Assembly: GCF_018343615.1 (NCBI RefSeq)
Contig: NZ_JAGYPI010000002.1
Span: forward strand, 329,562-393,561
Direction: 5' to 3'
DNA: 64,000 nt
DNA from: Bacillus sp. FJAT-49736
GTDB taxonomy: Bacteria > Bacillota > Bacilli > Bacillales > Bacillaceae_C
Shown piece after piece: positions 44,252 through 53,484 of this stretch (within the stretch, counting starts at the first letter, position 1; each line of letters opens with the position of its first letter). The position numbers and the translations under genes are program-made. The notes beneath the pieces were generated by a model. The model made no database searches, was not told the origin of the DNA, and was given only the letters and a program-made list of their open reading frames with translations.

Positions 44252-45634
44252 TTACTTAATTTCCTTCGTCTTAACAAGAGTGTTAACCTTGAAATCACCA
44301 AATTCATCCACTTTAATCTTATAGTCTGATTTAAAAGCTCGGAATTCGTTCTCCTCTTTTTCTGGAGAGTAGATATTAAACTCTTCATAGGTAAAGACTT
44401 CAAAGGTGTTCGCATCGAGTATCTTATAATCAGTTACCTCTAGTTTTAGCTTTTCTTCCGTAATTCCTTTGTCGTAAAGATATTTTACATAATCCTTTGA
44501 TTCCTTGTATACCGGACCATCGGGATCAATTTTATCCGAAACGTAGGAAAAGTCTCCGTTATTAACGGCAGAAACACTATCATATAAATAATCGTTCAAA
44601 AATTCTTCCAACGCATACTTAGGATCCTCAATTTTCTCTGTTGCAGACTCTTCAAAGGATAGATCAATATCATCACCGCTAGTAACAGTAACGACCTGAG
44701 ACTTTTTCATACCAGTTGGAAATTCCCTTTGGGCATACATTTTGATAGATCCATCTATTGATAATGGTCCGATACTTTGTGCCTGATCGACCGTCATTCC
44801 AGTATCCTTATCATTGATGTAAAGTTCTGCATCACCGTAATTAGAATATACGTCTACATATGCACCATCAAAGGTTAGCTGGTAATCCACAACATTATCA
44901 CTTGCCTCAGAAAAGTCCACTTTTTCCTTTGTTTTAAAGGTGGAATACTCTCCTTTACTTTCCGCTTCCACTTCTAAGCTGCCTGGAAGTGTTTTCGTAA
45001 GCTCTACCTTTTCATCTTCATTCTTAAGCGTTTTAAACTTTTTCCCTTTAATATAAACGGTTGTATCCGGATATTCGGAAGAAATATTAACATCAAATGG
45101 TATGACTTTTACTACATATTGATTAAAGAGTCCCCATTTTTTGGAGGATTTCTTTTGTAAAATGAATAAATCATTTCCGTATTGATCCTGGATAGGATGC
45201 ATTCTTTTATAGCCTTTAATTTGTTGGCTTTGCATTTCAAGCTGCCTTTCTAATGCAGGGAAATCATTTTCCTTTGTCAAATAGGAAATATAGCCATCCA
45301 AATCCTCTTGCTTCACGAGAATATCTGTTTGTCCATCATTAATCATTTTCGCTAACGTTTTCGTATCTTTTGCTTTTACAGCATGCTCAAACTTGCTGAC
45401 TACCTTCTCCGGTTTGAATTGAACCGAAAAGAAAATAAATGCGCCAATGATTGCAACGATAAGAACTGCAGCTGGAATAATATAATACCAAGCTTTTTTC
45501 GATATACTATACGACTTTTGCACACGAGTAGGCGATGCTTCTACAGGGGCTGCTTCCGTATTTTTCGTTCCACATTCTTTACAAAAAGATTGTCCTGGGA
45601 CTAACTTGCTTCCACAATTTTTACAAAAACTCAT
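44252..45634 (-). CDS. TcaA-like zinc-ribbon membrane protein
   Basis: The 460-residue protein begins with a zinc ribbon (FCKNCGSKLVPGQSFCKECGTK, four Cys), then a transmembrane helix (~47-70) and a long extracellular part with TcaA/YvbJ-like domains (VVSKFEHAVKAKDTKTLAKMIN; ELYINDKDTGMTVDQAQSIGPL; a final NTF2-like region with EEFLNDYLYDSVSAVNNGDFSYV). TcaA proteins sense or respond to wall-active compounds. It is the last gene of a four-gene operon of zinc-ribbon and membrane proteins and starts 14 bases after the preceding stop. Confidence 0.82.
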   Translation of the reverse strand: MSFCKNCGSKLVPGQSFCKECGTKNTEAAPVEASPTRVQKSYSISKKAWYYIIPAAVLIVAIIGAFIFFSVQFKPEKVVSKFEHAVKAKDTKTLAKMINDGQTDILVKQEDLDGYISYLTKENDFPALERQLEMQSQQIKGYKRMHPIQDQYGNDLFILQKKSSKKWGLFNQYVVKVIPFDVNISSEYPDTTVYIKGKKFKTLKNEDEKVELTKTLPGSLEVEAESKGEYSTFKTKEKVDFSEASDNVVDYQLTFDGAYVDVYSNYGDAELYINDKDTGMTVDQAQSIGPLSIDGSIKMYAQREFPTGMKKSQVVTVTSGDDIDLSFEESATEKIEDPKYALEEFLNDYLYDSVSAVNNGDFSYVSDKIDPDGPVYKESKDYVKYLYDKGITEEKLKLEVTDYKILDANTFEVFTYEEFNIYSPEKEENEFRAFKSDYKIKVDEFGDFKVNTLVKTKEIK

Positions 45635-45648
45635 TTTCCTATCTCCCT

Positions 45649-47280
45649 CTAATTATTCTTGATAATTTTCCGTAAAAATGCTCCACCATAGGATATTAAA
45701 AAGGAGAATAGGAAGCTTCGAATAAACATCCCAAACGGATGGAAGCCAAAAAATAAGAATTGTGACTTGCTAGGCAAGCCTGTACCGCTAAATGATAATC
45801 CCATTTCCATATTCGTATATCCTGCTGCAATGCTCATAAATAAGGAGTAAACGAGTGCGAATAGAACAATGGACTTCCAGCTGAAAGATGCTGACTTCGC
45901 CATTCGGAATCCCGCATATAAGAACAATGCTATTGGAATAATAATCGCTAATTTCAAATAAAGGTCAATATTATGAGTGCTTAAAGCATTTTCTAACATC
46001 CAATAATCTTGATCCGCTGCACCAGTTCCTTTGAATCCGGAGAATATTTGATAGGTGAGTGTACCATTATCCCCGCCAATATTAGTACCGAAGCTTAAAG
46101 GTGCTATATGAAGAAGCGACCAAATATATAATCCAAATTGCAAGCCCAGTGTTAAATAATAAAATACTTTCATTTTGCTTACAGTAAGAAAGTCTATATG
46201 CTGCTCAAGATAGTCAAACACATTATACTTGGCTCCCCATATACTTAAACCAATAATACAGACTAGTGCACACAATCCAAATCCTCTGTAAAAGACGGCA
46301 AACCCTTGATGAAATGCCTGTCCATAGGTAGAAATTTCCCTAAGATTACCGGTTGTTCGTTTGAAATTAACAGAAAATAGAATTCCTAAGAAGCTGAAGA
46401 ACACCCCAAATAACAAGCTAGTAATAAGAACACCAAAGAATGAGTAATTTACTCCTAAGTGGAAGGACATATGGAGGCCATCCTCCGAAATGCTCATTTT
46501 CTTTGAAAAACCGCTGAATAATGAAAAGATAGAAAGAATAATGGCATAGCATATTCCGATACTAAGAGCTTGATAGAGTTTTTCCGTTATGGTTTTTGTT
46601 ACTTTTTGTCTTCCTATATATAGACCGGCAATAAATAATCCTAAAAACGGTCCTATTATGTAAATCAACATTCCAATACCAATTTTTACACTGCCGTTAA
46701 AATGGCCAACATCTAAGATACTACTACCTTGAACCTTTGCAACAATTTTTGGTATTTGCAGGTGCTCTGCCATGACAAAATCAGTAAACCCAACAATGGA
46801 ATCCAGTTTCGGCAAGTCCGTATCTGTATTGTATTCCAATTCGGACATCATATCCGAAAGCTCCATCCCTTGCATTCCTTCGCTCATTAAGTTATTCATA
46901 ATGGATTTCGCACCAAGCATTAACACCAATGCAAAAATAACTACCACTCCAAGAGCGATTGCTGTAGAAATCAACGAATTCTTTATATCCAAAGGAAATG
47001 AAAGAAGTTTGCGAGCAGCTGGGACATTAATTTCTGTTGTTTTTGTCCATGAGATATCGCTTAAACCGCCACGTGTCTGTACTTTCGTTGTTACTAAAGA
47101 TTGCCCGCATGAGGAACAATACAAATCTTCATTACTTGTTTTTGTACCACATGACGAACAAAAAACTCCACCATTCGGGTGGATATCCATCTTCATATCT
47201 TGTTTTCTTAACAATGTTCCATCATTTGAGCAATACATATCATGCTTCCCATTTAAATGTCCACATGTATTACAATACAT
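45649..47280 (-). CDS. Multispanning membrane protein with two N-terminal zinc ribbons
   Basis: The 543-residue protein has two cysteine ribbons at 1-65 (YCNTCGHLNGKHDMYCSNDG; FCSSCGTKTSNEDLYCSSCG) and about nine membrane helices. A periplasmic-side loop (~130-185) separates the first helix from the rest. The membrane region is not one I recognise. The ribosome binding site is GGGGGGAAAC. It is encoded between two other zinc-ribbon genes and probably forms an envelope complex with them. Confidence 0.78.
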   Translation of the reverse strand: MYCNTCGHLNGKHDMYCSNDGTLLRKQDMKMDIHPNGGVFCSSCGTKTSNEDLYCSSCGQSLVTTKVQTRGGLSDISWTKTTEINVPAARKLLSFPLDIKNSLISTAIALGVVVIFALVLMLGAKSIMNNLMSEGMQGMELSDMMSELEYNTDTDLPKLDSIVGFTDFVMAEHLQIPKIVAKVQGSSILDVGHFNGSVKIGIGMLIYIIGPFLGLFIAGLYIGRQKVTKTITEKLYQALSIGICYAIILSIFSLFSGFSKKMSISEDGLHMSFHLGVNYSFFGVLITSLLFGVFFSFLGILFSVNFKRTTGNLREISTYGQAFHQGFAVFYRGFGLCALVCIIGLSIWGAKYNVFDYLEQHIDFLTVSKMKVFYYLTLGLQFGLYIWSLLHIAPLSFGTNIGGDNGTLTYQIFSGFKGTGAADQDYWMLENALSTHNIDLYLKLAIIIPIALFLYAGFRMAKSASFSWKSIVLFALVYSLFMSIAAGYTNMEMGLSFSGTGLPSKSQFLFFGFHPFGMFIRSFLFSFLISYGGAFLRKIIKNN

Positions 47281-47409
47281 AACTATGTTTCCCCCCGTAT
47301 ATTAAATGGCGCTTCCCTATCCTTATTGCTTTTCATTATGAAATGGCTGTTTGAAAGTGTAATAACCAAAAGATATGTTTCATCCTACAACATATAATGA
47401 AAAAGAGAC

Positions 47410-47898
47410 TTACTTAACAACCTTCATACCGCAGCATTTACAGAAATTCGAAGCAGCTGGGATTTCTTCCTCGCATGATTGGCAAACGATAGTTGGGCCA
47501 GATTCCACTTCTTTTTGAATCTCCACCTTTGTACCGCACCCACCGCAAAACTTGTCATTTTCACTAATAGTGGCACCACATTGACATTTATAGGAGGTTG
47601 GATTCTTTTTGCTTTGCAGCTCCATACTTTTTTGAGCATTGAAGATTATTTTATCTAAACCGATAATGGATTGTGTGAGCTCCTGTAACTCTGGATTATG
47701 TAGTTCACCGTCACGATGAATTCTATAAACTGTCTCCCCTAATTGCTGGATTAGTTCCGCACGCTTTGTAGCAGTTTCCTGTACTACTTTTTTCAATTGA
47801 CTAATTTCCTGTGCTGTTTGCAGCATTTGCTTTCCCTGCTGTAAACTGTCTTGGAGAATATTAATTCCTCCACCCAATTTCGTTTGTAAATCGCTCAT
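47410..47898 (-). CDS. Coiled-coil protein with two C-terminal zinc ribbons
   Basis: The ATG at 47898 follows GGAGGGG, giving 162 residues. Residues ~1-100 form a coiled coil (LQDSLQQGKQMLQTAQEISQLKKVVQET). Two ribbons follow: KCQCGATISENDKFCGGCGTK and VCQSCEEEIPAASNFCKCCGMK. There is no membrane helix, so it may be the cytosolic partner of the two zinc-ribbon membrane proteins downstream, pairing through the coil. Confidence 0.8.
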   Translation of the reverse strand: MSDLQTKLGGGINILQDSLQQGKQMLQTAQEISQLKKVVQETATKRAELIQQLGETVYRIHRDGELHNPELQELTQSIIGLDKIIFNAQKSMELQSKKNPTSYKCQCGATISENDKFCGGCGTKVEIQKEVESGPTIVCQSCEEEIPAASNFCKCCGMKVVK

Positions 47899-48011
47899 AA
47901 TGTCCCCTCCGACAAAGAAATACCCTTTTCTTTCCAATTGAATTCCATGAATTTGGCGACCAAAATTCGGTCGCCTCCTCGTAAAATATAAAATAATTGC
48001 ATTATTAATTC

Positions 48012-48287
48012 TTACAGGTTTCCTAATACAGCAATACCCATCCAGAATAAAATTTTCATTACAATTGCAATAACACCAAGGATGATACCTGCAATGGACA
48101 TACCTTTTTTAATAGGTTTCTTGATTCCAACAGCTCCAAAGATGATCGCCAAAGCGCCAATCACATATGGTAAAAATGGAATAAGATTTAAAACAACACC
48201 AACAATCCCTAATACTAATGAGGCAACTGCTAATCCATTACCTTCGGGCTTCTGTACGATAATTGTTTGTTGATTCTCGTTACTCAT
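48012..48287 (-). CDS. Small DUF4190 membrane protein
   Basis: The 91-residue protein has the DUF4190 pattern: NGLAVASLVLGIVGVVLNLIPFLPYVIGALAIIFGAVGI and a second hydrophobic segment (SIAGIILGVIAIVMKILFW). It starts after AAAGGGGGGGAAG. It is the first gene of the zinc-ribbon operon (113 bases before the coiled-coil gene). DUF4190 proteins often neighbour zinc-ribbon proteins; their role is unknown. Confidence 0.82.
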   Translation of the reverse strand: MSNENQQTIIVQKPEGNGLAVASLVLGIVGVVLNLIPFLPYVIGALAIIFGAVGIKKPIKKGMSIAGIILGVIAIVMKILFWMGIAVLGNL

Positions 48288-48617
48288 GTCTTCCCCCCCT
48301 TTCCAATATAGACCATTTTCTATTTTCAGGATAAATTACCTACTATATATAAATCTAAGATTTTTACGAATTTGTGTCAACATATTTCGCTAAATTTTTA
48401 CAAAAAAAGATGATAATTCGATATATTTCTATAACTTTTATCCTATTTGATTCATTAAAATCCCTTTACTCATAAAATTCATTTATATATTATCATTATG
48501 CCTTAATACAACTTTATACCTATAAACATATGAAAAAGGTAAACTTTGTAGAAAGAAGAGGATATAGAGGCGCGAATCTAAGGTGCAGTAAGTGTCTAGT
48601 TACCATGGTAAAAAAAT

Positions 48618-48870
48618 ATGCTAAGGCTATTTGTCATGGCAGTTGCTCTATTATCATTTGGAAAAGGCTGCTAAGCAGAAAAAGGGGCTTATATTAAATA
48701 ATACGGGGGGAAATTATTTTCAAAAAAATATTATTAATGGCAGTAGCGATTTGTAAGACATATTAGGTGGTTGTTCAGGTGAAAGCAATGCTGCAAATAC
48801 AGTAAAGGATATGTATAAAACTGCAGAAGAAAATGATACGATGACATTCTCACGCATCTGCTCACTGAAT
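48618..48870 (+). pseudogene. Decayed lipoprotein gene(s) with frameshifts
   Basis: At 48719 a frame reads FKKILLMAVAIC, then needs a shift to ILGGCSGESNAANTVKDMYK (a clear signal peptide and lipobox Cys), followed by TAEENDTMTF, and soon stops at CQ. The start codon is lost, although GGGGGG precedes it. Just upstream (48618-48674) MLRLFVMAVALLSFGKGC is another broken lipoprotein start. The wording recalls DUF4878-type lipoproteins, which begin CSGxxxxPxxTVKxMYxA. Sequence past ~48870 is a repeat, so the 3' part is gone. Confidence 0.6.
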
Positions 48871-48918
48871 TTGTGCCAATAGAGCTCGTTTTCGTTCCCA
48901 TTTTCCCACCACTCTATC

Positions 48919-49003
48919 TTTTTCCGGCACGTTCTGCCTCTGATTGTTCCCGCTCATCCTAGCTATCGTCTTCTTCAGGCACGTTCTGCCTATGATAGTT
49001 CCC
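48919..49003. repeat. Two direct repeats around GGCACGTTCTGCC, 52 bases apart
   Basis: TTTTTCCGGCACGTTCTGCC (from 48919) and TTCTTCAGGCACGTTCTGCC (from 48971) are each followed by TxTGATxGTTCCCG. A third, weaker unit (TCGTTTTCGTTCCC) lies at ~48886. GGCACGTTCTGCC is itself a near-palindrome. The short minus-strand frame across it is only a by-product of the repeat. Confidence 0.65.
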
Positions 49004-49254
49004 GTTTTTTTCCACCACATCACAGATTTTGTCCTACAACGCCTCATTTAAAATGCTAATATGACAAAGAATCAATTCTTTCCTATACTAAAAAAATACT
49101 TTCTTACCTTTGAACAAAAGCGCGAGGCGACTTACCATCGGCGTATGGATGAGTTGAATTTGAACTGACCATTTCACTTGAAGCTAAACGTATACGTCTT
49201 TCCAAAAATTATCCATAAGGTTTCATTTTATTAATTCCTAGTGTAGTAAAAAAC

Positions 49255-49292
49255 AAAACGGCAATGCTCAATAAACAAGAGCGCTGCCGTTT
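49255..49292 (-). terminator. Terminator after a gene remnant
   Basis: AAACGGCAATGCTC pairs with GAGCGCTGCCGTTT around a TAAACAA-type loop, with TTTTTT on the minus strand. It follows the stop of the remnant at 49296-49484. Confidence 0.75.
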
Positions 49293-49295
49293 CGT

Positions 49296-49484
49296 TTATT
49301 TATCACTATAGAAACCAGAAGATTTCGCCTCATATATATCAGCAGTTTTTAGCCCTTCCCGATAAAGGATCCAATAGAGAGGTGGTTGTGGTTGTCCTTG
49401 TACTTCATCTTTTACAAATAAAACAGTAGAAAGCTGATCTTTAAAACGACCATATATTTTCTTCCAAGCATCTACATGATTTGA
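49296..49484 (-). pseudogene. C-terminal fragment of an unknown protein
   Basis: The minus strand reads NHVDAWKKIYGRFKDQLSTV, then LFVKDEVQGQPQPPLYWILY and REGLKTADIYEAKSSGFYSD, ending in TAA. This is protein-like over 62 codons, but a TGA lies just upstream in frame and no start or ribosome binding site exists. A proper terminator follows, so this is the tail of a gene whose 5' part is lost. I do not recognise the family. Confidence 0.6.
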
Positions 49485-49590
49485 TCAGGTGATGTCATGA
49501 TCGTCAGCTCAATCATTTATGTATGTAGTTAAAAATTACTATTTTAGTATAAAATACCTAGTTATTAGTTGTGAAGATTGAAAAAAAGAA

Positions 49591-49631
49591 AACGGTTCTA
49601 CTGCTTCTATAAAAGATACAAAAGAACCATT
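49591..49631 (-). terminator. Terminator of the glycosyltransferase gene
   Basis: AACGGTTCT (49591-49599) pairs with AGAACCATT (49623-49631) with one mismatch, and a TTTTTTT run follows on the minus strand. It is a weaker member of the AACCGTC-type terminator set. Confidence 0.7.
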
Positions 49632-49640
49632 CCCTTGATA

Positions 49641-51692
49641 TTATCCTTTTATCAGCCTTCTTAACCCTCGTCTAATCCTGCTTTCTTTCTTTGGAGGTGT
49701 TACAGGTTCCTCTACTACTGGTTCCTCTTCGATTGGAACAATTTCAAATTTGACAGATAATCGACTTTGTTTCGTTCTGTAAATCCTATATAGTCTTTCT
49801 CCTTGTTGGTATAGGAACTCAACATTATTCTCATTAAAAACTCTAAAATCTTTTATGAAATAATCATTGGCTGCCCTTACATAGACATTCCCTATCGTTT
49901 CTAGGTGATCGAACATATTCTTTGAAAAGCTTATTTCATATACATTAGTGTCTATTTCTCGAACCTCTCCAAAATGAAGCCTAGTCGTTTCCCTTTCCAT
50001 GATGTAAGAGGAAAATAGTCTTGTATCTTCGCTTTTTTCAACATTAATAATGATTTTAATAATTTCCGTATCCTCTTTGACTTCTTTAATAAATGGCTTC
50101 ATATTCAATTTTACTTTTGTTTGCGTAATTTTTGGAACACAGTTATCTAAATCGTAAAAAGCTTCCTTCCAATCTTCAATAAAATGTTCATAGCTAAATT
50201 TCTGCAATATTTTTGGTGCATTCTTAGACATTTGCTCCCTTAATTCACTATTTTGTAATAAGAGCAACATTTTTTCGGCAAGTTTTTTTACATTGCCATC
50301 CTCTACTAAAAAACCATTTTTACCATCTATAATAATATCACGGGGGCCAAAATTAATGTCATATGCAATCACAGGTGTTCCATATGCTAAGCTTTCGGTG
50401 ATAGCCATGCCGAAGCCTTCCGATTTTGATGTCAGCAATGTAAAGCATGCATTATTGTATATATCCGTTTGATTTTCTGTGAATCCTTTTAAAATAACAT
50501 TCTTTTGTATGTTCAATTGAGCAATAAGTTCATGGATGGACTCTTCATATTCATCCCCATACCCAAATCCATATATCTCTAATCGAACGTCCGGAACCTT
50601 TTTGGCTGCATATGAAATAGCTTTCACCGCATCTTCAATACGCTTTTTATGCTGTAAGCGTGCAGCCACTGTAATTAATTTAGGATTATAATTATCTTTG
50701 CCATTCACTGGAGGCTTTTCAACAAAATGAGGTATAACTCGAAATGTATCCCGCTCACCATATAGCGCTCCAACAGAATTTTTTTGACCTTCTGTTAGAA
50801 AAATGAACTGATCTAAGTCATCTAAACGAGCAAATAGATTATCCCAGACAGCACTAACAGGGGAACCATACGAGTAAGGTGAAGCATAGTGATTACTGTG
50901 GGCAAAAGCGACCTTTCTTACAGCTGGATGTTTGACATTCAAAACTGCAAGATCTAAATTTTTCTTCGGTAAATTAATAAGACGATCTCGAAACTCCGTA
51001 AATAATACCGGTGCCGGATCCTTCTCAATTACTTTTTCGAACCAATATGTATAAAAATCGGCAGCATCTGTAAATTCCATATTTACATCAGTAAATAATT
51101 GAATCCTTGTCCAATTTCTATCTTCATCCATCCATAGCGATAGGTAGCACTTTCCATTTTTGTCTAAATATCGATGAAGCCTTGCCTTCTTCGTTGTAAT
51201 ATCGTAATAAATCTCTCTTATACACTGCCCATTTGGCAAAAATTCTTCTCTCTTATAAGTAACTCCATATTCATTAATAGAATTCATAAAAATTAATTTA
51301 TGATTTTCATCAAAGCGTTTATACTTTACATAAAAACCATCTTGATAATACCTGTATGAAGGTAACTCTTGACCCTTTACTTTAAAATGTATAAGGCCCT
51401 CTTCTTCTACTTCATGTGTAACAGTGTAATCTCTCTCGTCCTTTGTTGGGTCTTGATCTAGGAAGAAATTAAACACCTTAACATTCGGATGAAGTGCACC
51501 CTTTCTTTTCATTTCTTCTACCTCTTGATAAAAATCCCTTTGAAAATAAAGAGTTAACAGATTCACATTCCTATCGGGCATTTGCTCACAAATCATATTC
51601 ATTCTTGCAATAACAGCCTTCGTAAGCCCAGCCTTCTGCATTCCAATCGTGTTTAATATAAAGTATGGATTCGTTTTGTCCATGCCTTCCAT
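49641..51692 (-). CDS. Family 4 glycosyltransferase, teichoic-acid (TagE-like) type
   Basis: The ATG at 51692 lies 4 bases after GGAGGGG; an ATG at 51725 lacks a site. The 683-residue protein has an N-terminal nucleotide-sugar/acceptor region and a GT-B fold C-domain with TVAARLQHKKRIEDAVKAISYA, LKGFTENQTDIYNNACFTLLTSKSEGFGMAITESLAYGTPVIAYDINFGPRDII (EX7E-type motif) and NGFLVEDGN. This resembles poly(glycerol-phosphate) glucosyltransferases such as TagE. It ends with a basic tail (RIRRGLRRLIKG) that may touch the membrane. It stands alone. Confidence 0.85.
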   Translation of the reverse strand: MEGMDKTNPYFILNTIGMQKAGLTKAVIARMNMICEQMPDRNVNLLTLYFQRDFYQEVEEMKRKGALHPNVKVFNFFLDQDPTKDERDYTVTHEVEEEGLIHFKVKGQELPSYRYYQDGFYVKYKRFDENHKLIFMNSINEYGVTYKREEFLPNGQCIREIYYDITTKKARLHRYLDKNGKCYLSLWMDEDRNWTRIQLFTDVNMEFTDAADFYTYWFEKVIEKDPAPVLFTEFRDRLINLPKKNLDLAVLNVKHPAVRKVAFAHSNHYASPYSYGSPVSAVWDNLFARLDDLDQFIFLTEGQKNSVGALYGERDTFRVIPHFVEKPPVNGKDNYNPKLITVAARLQHKKRIEDAVKAISYAAKKVPDVRLEIYGFGYGDEYEESIHELIAQLNIQKNVILKGFTENQTDIYNNACFTLLTSKSEGFGMAITESLAYGTPVIAYDINFGPRDIIIDGKNGFLVEDGNVKKLAEKMLLLLQNSELREQMSKNAPKILQKFSYEHFIEDWKEAFYDLDNCVPKITQTKVKLNMKPFIKEVKEDTEIIKIIINVEKSEDTRLFSSYIMERETTRLHFGEVREIDTNVYEISFSKNMFDHLETIGNVYVRAANDYFIKDFRVFNENNVEFLYQQGERLYRIYRTKQSRLSVKFEIVPIEEEPVVEEPVTPPKKESRIRRGLRRLIKG

Positions 51693-51882
51693 CAAACCCC
51701 TCCACTTTTCATTATTATCAATCACTATAGATTATTTACTTGCGTTTTACTTTCTTTCGATAGAGTGAGAAAGTTATATTACTATATAAAAATATACATT
51801 AGTTTCTAGATATTTACAAAGATTCCCCATTTATTTGGTTTAGTTAAAAGATTGGGACATTTTTTCTGTTTTTCCGGAACTT

Positions 51883-51917
51883 AAAAAAGGGGGAGTAAAT
51901 ACATACTCCCCTTTTTT
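51883..51917. terminator. Bidirectional terminator in a 380-bp gap
   Basis: AAAAAAGGGGGAGTA (51883-51897) pairs with TACTCCCCTTTTTT (51904-51917). It lies downstream of the truncated frame at 52110 on the minus strand. The rest of 51726-52109 shows no gene. Confidence 0.8.
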
Positions 51918-52109
51918 GAGTTATAAATTTCACAATGGAAACAGTGAATTTAATGTCTGATCCCTTGTTCATCCCGTTTTAATAATGAAGGTAACAATAT
52001 ATTGATTTTCCTTATCGTACTATACACAATTAAAGTAGTTCAGCTCTGTATAAAATTAGCATAGCCATTAGCGCAATTTTATATTAATTAATGATATGAG
52101 CTCTTTACT

Positions 52110-52388
52110 TCAGTTTTCCTCATAATGTACACCTAATGTACTTTCCAATTTATCTATTTTCTTTAAAGCAGAATTATACTCATTATTTGCACGATCATAT
52201 TCATCTTTAATATTTTTGTAATCACTATCTGATAAAAGGTCTTTAATTATTTGAATCTGGAGGTTTGCCGATTCATTTAATTCATTCACAGCTGATGATA
52301 GTAGATCCTGATAGCTTGGATTAAATCTTTGCTTATATTTCTGAGTATTTTCTTGAAGGATCGAAATAATTGTTGTTCTTGCCAACAA
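52110..52388 (-). pseudogene. 5'-truncated frame of an unknown helical protein
   Basis: The product (LLSSAVNELNESANLQIQII, NIKDEYDRANNEYNSALKKI) is protein-like and helical, but it has no internal Met. The only start is a TTG placed directly on the T run of the terminator of the upstream gene, without a ribosome binding site. It is therefore probably the tail of a gene that lost its beginning. Confidence 0.45.
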
Positions 52389-52390
52389 AA

Positions 52391-52421
52391 AGCCCTGCAG
52401 AGATACTCACTCTCTACAGGG
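52391..52421 (-). terminator. Terminator of the lipoprotein gene at 52467
   Basis: CCCTGCAGAGA (52393-52403) pairs with TCTCTACAGGG (52411-52421) with one mismatch; CTTTTTG follows on the minus strand. Confidence 0.8.
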
Positions 52422-52448
52422 CGGTTTAATATTCGGCATTTTGCTCAT

Positions 52449-52463
52449 GGTGCCCTGCACCAT
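52449..52463. repeat. GGTGCC-type palindrome
   Basis: TGGTGCCCTGCACCA lies between the lipoprotein stop codon and its terminator and belongs to the dispersed palindrome set. Confidence 0.5.
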
Positions 52464-52466
52464 TAC

Positions 52467-53183
52467 TTACCCGTGATAGTCTCCTGTTTTTACATTAACA
52501 GTAACAACATATTGGTCTTCTCCATCCACTTCCGTATATACACTGTAGTATCCTTCATTATTAATTACGTCGGACTTTTCATATGTAATATTATCCAAGG
52601 AATCTATATAACCATTTTCCAGCAGATCTTCTTCAAATTTCTCCTTTACTCCGGGAGCCCATTCATATGCATTTTCGGAATAATCGGAGTCACTTTGACT
52701 TGATTGGGCAGTAGTATCATCATCTGTTCCCGTTTCCTGTTCTTCATAGACAGCTTTTATTAAAGCTGCTCTAGTCAAGGCATTTTGTGGGACCTCGTTA
52801 AATTCAAGAGCACCGATGTCAAATTGATCACTGTCATCATATACAATAAATTGCAGCTTCGCCTTTACCTCTTTATCCATATATGTACAGAATCCTGTAA
52901 ATTCAACCACTTGCTCTCCGCTATCGGCTTTGAAGTATTTCCACTTCGGTGAAGAAAAGAAATTAGCAAAGGCATCTCCTACCGTTACATCAGGATATCC
53001 GTTTAAATTCCCATTTTTAACAAAAAGAACATATTTATTATCCTTGTTTGCTACTGACTGAATAGTGTCATTTAGATCATCCTTAACTTTCTTTGCTGTA
53101 TCCGAAGAATCGTCACAACCAACAGCAAACAAAACACTTCCTAATATCATTCCTAAAAGAATCAAGCTTTTTATATATTTCAT
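52467..53183 (-). CDS. Lipoprotein of unknown function
   Basis: The ATG at 53183, 8 bases after AAAAGGGG, gives 238 residues. The signal peptide ends in the lipobox FAVGC. The domain at ~55-140 ([50 protein letters not shown]) is common at the C-terminus of Firmicute zinc-ribbon and exported proteins, with unknown role. A Ser/Asp/Thr-rich linker leads to a second small domain (~180-238). The gene has its own terminator. Confidence 0.78.
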
Positions 53184-53484
53184 TTTCATAACCCCTTTTA
53201 TATTTTCCTTCTTGAAATAACCCATTTTAAATATATTTTTTATAAGTCCACTTAACTAAAATGGAAACCTCTCTTTCTTTTAATCTAAAGGAAATGGAGA
53301 GTAAGGTGGACAATCCTAGTTTCAAAGTATAATCATAATAGAACTTTTTACCCATATTTCCTTTAGTATTATTTTACCATATTAATTCAACTATTTAGTT
53401 TTGCGAAATTATAAGAAAACTAAAATGATTCAACGAGAAACAATAGCTCCACAGTTACGTCTAATATAAAAAGGGGGAATTAGG

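Noticed and set aside
44067..44324. 85-residue plus-strand frame
   Set aside because: It overlaps a terminator and the end of the TcaA-like gene in antisense, without a start signal.
48862..49047. 61-residue minus-strand gene
   Set aside because: It is made only of the GGCACGTTCTGCC repeats and has no ribosome binding site.
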